From NCBI GenBank assembly GCA_026122225.1, contig JANEZZ010000519.1, positions 1,302,001 to 1,366,000 on the forward strand: 64,000 bases of DNA, written 5' to 3'. This DNA is from Heloderma charlesbogerti (Eukaryota > Chordata > Lepidosauria > Squamata > Helodermatidae). The notes under the pieces are model-generated. The model did not search any database. It was not told where the DNA came from and worked only from the letters and a program-made list of their open reading frames with translations. Positions 63,981-64,000 of this stretch are shown here, one piece after another. The position numbers and the translations under genes are program-made. Position 1 is the first letter of the stretch. Each line of letters opens with the position of its first letter.

Positions 63981-64000
63981 TCGATCCATACTTATCTGGG

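Overview
The window is vertebrate nuclear DNA, almost certainly from a squamate reptile and probably a lizard. The evidence is the repeat set: BovB/RTE retrotransposons, a Sauria SINE with an (ACCTTT)n tail, CR1 and L2 LINE 3' ends, MIR-type and other tRNA-derived SINEs, and very many non-autonomous hAT transposons. The species cannot be fixed from the sequence. There is no operon-like organisation, no CRISPR array, and no cellular gene other than the single exon described next.

The only host coding exon I can support is exon 1 of PLPP3 (phospholipid phosphatase 3, LPP3/PPAP2B). It lies on the minus strand: ATG at 44993, splice donor just after 44855. It sits in a GC- and CpG-rich block (about 44.6-45.7 kb) that is the probable promoter and 5' UTR. 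Transcription runs leftward, so positions 1-44854 are read as intron 1; no exon 2 was found there. Positions from about 45.8 kb to 64 kb are upstream intergenic DNA.

The intron (1-44.8 kb) is a mosaic of transposons in AT-rich sequence. Main items: a 933-bp foldback hAT element with an almost complete internal palindrome (1569-2501); an hAT-like element containing an L2 tail (5275-6111); two related 275- and 395-bp hAT elements, one here (8139-8413) and one upstream (55782-56176); a 750-bp BovB derivative with an internal deletion and an open chimeric frame (9751-10500); a degenerate BovB LINE (about 11860-14494); an L2 reverse-transcriptase fragment carrying a nested MITE (34510-35050); and a 136-bp hAT MITE family present in about 20 whole or partial copies.

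The upstream region (45.8-64 kb) holds more members of the TAGGGATG foldback hAT family (48393-48958, 51241-51735, 53650-54127), a 540-bp solo LTR with a 5-bp duplication (52495-53034), a CR1 3' end, a Sauria SINE nested in an older tRNA-SINE (54626-55172), and a second foldback hAT type (56374-57046).

No new multigene system is visible. The most unusual signals are the nested-palindrome hAT elements, the in-frame BovB endonuclease-tail/C-terminal fusion, and several nested insertions whose flanks give the insertion order. All element calls rest on visible termini, target-site duplications (TSDs) and recalled family consensus; no database search was possible.
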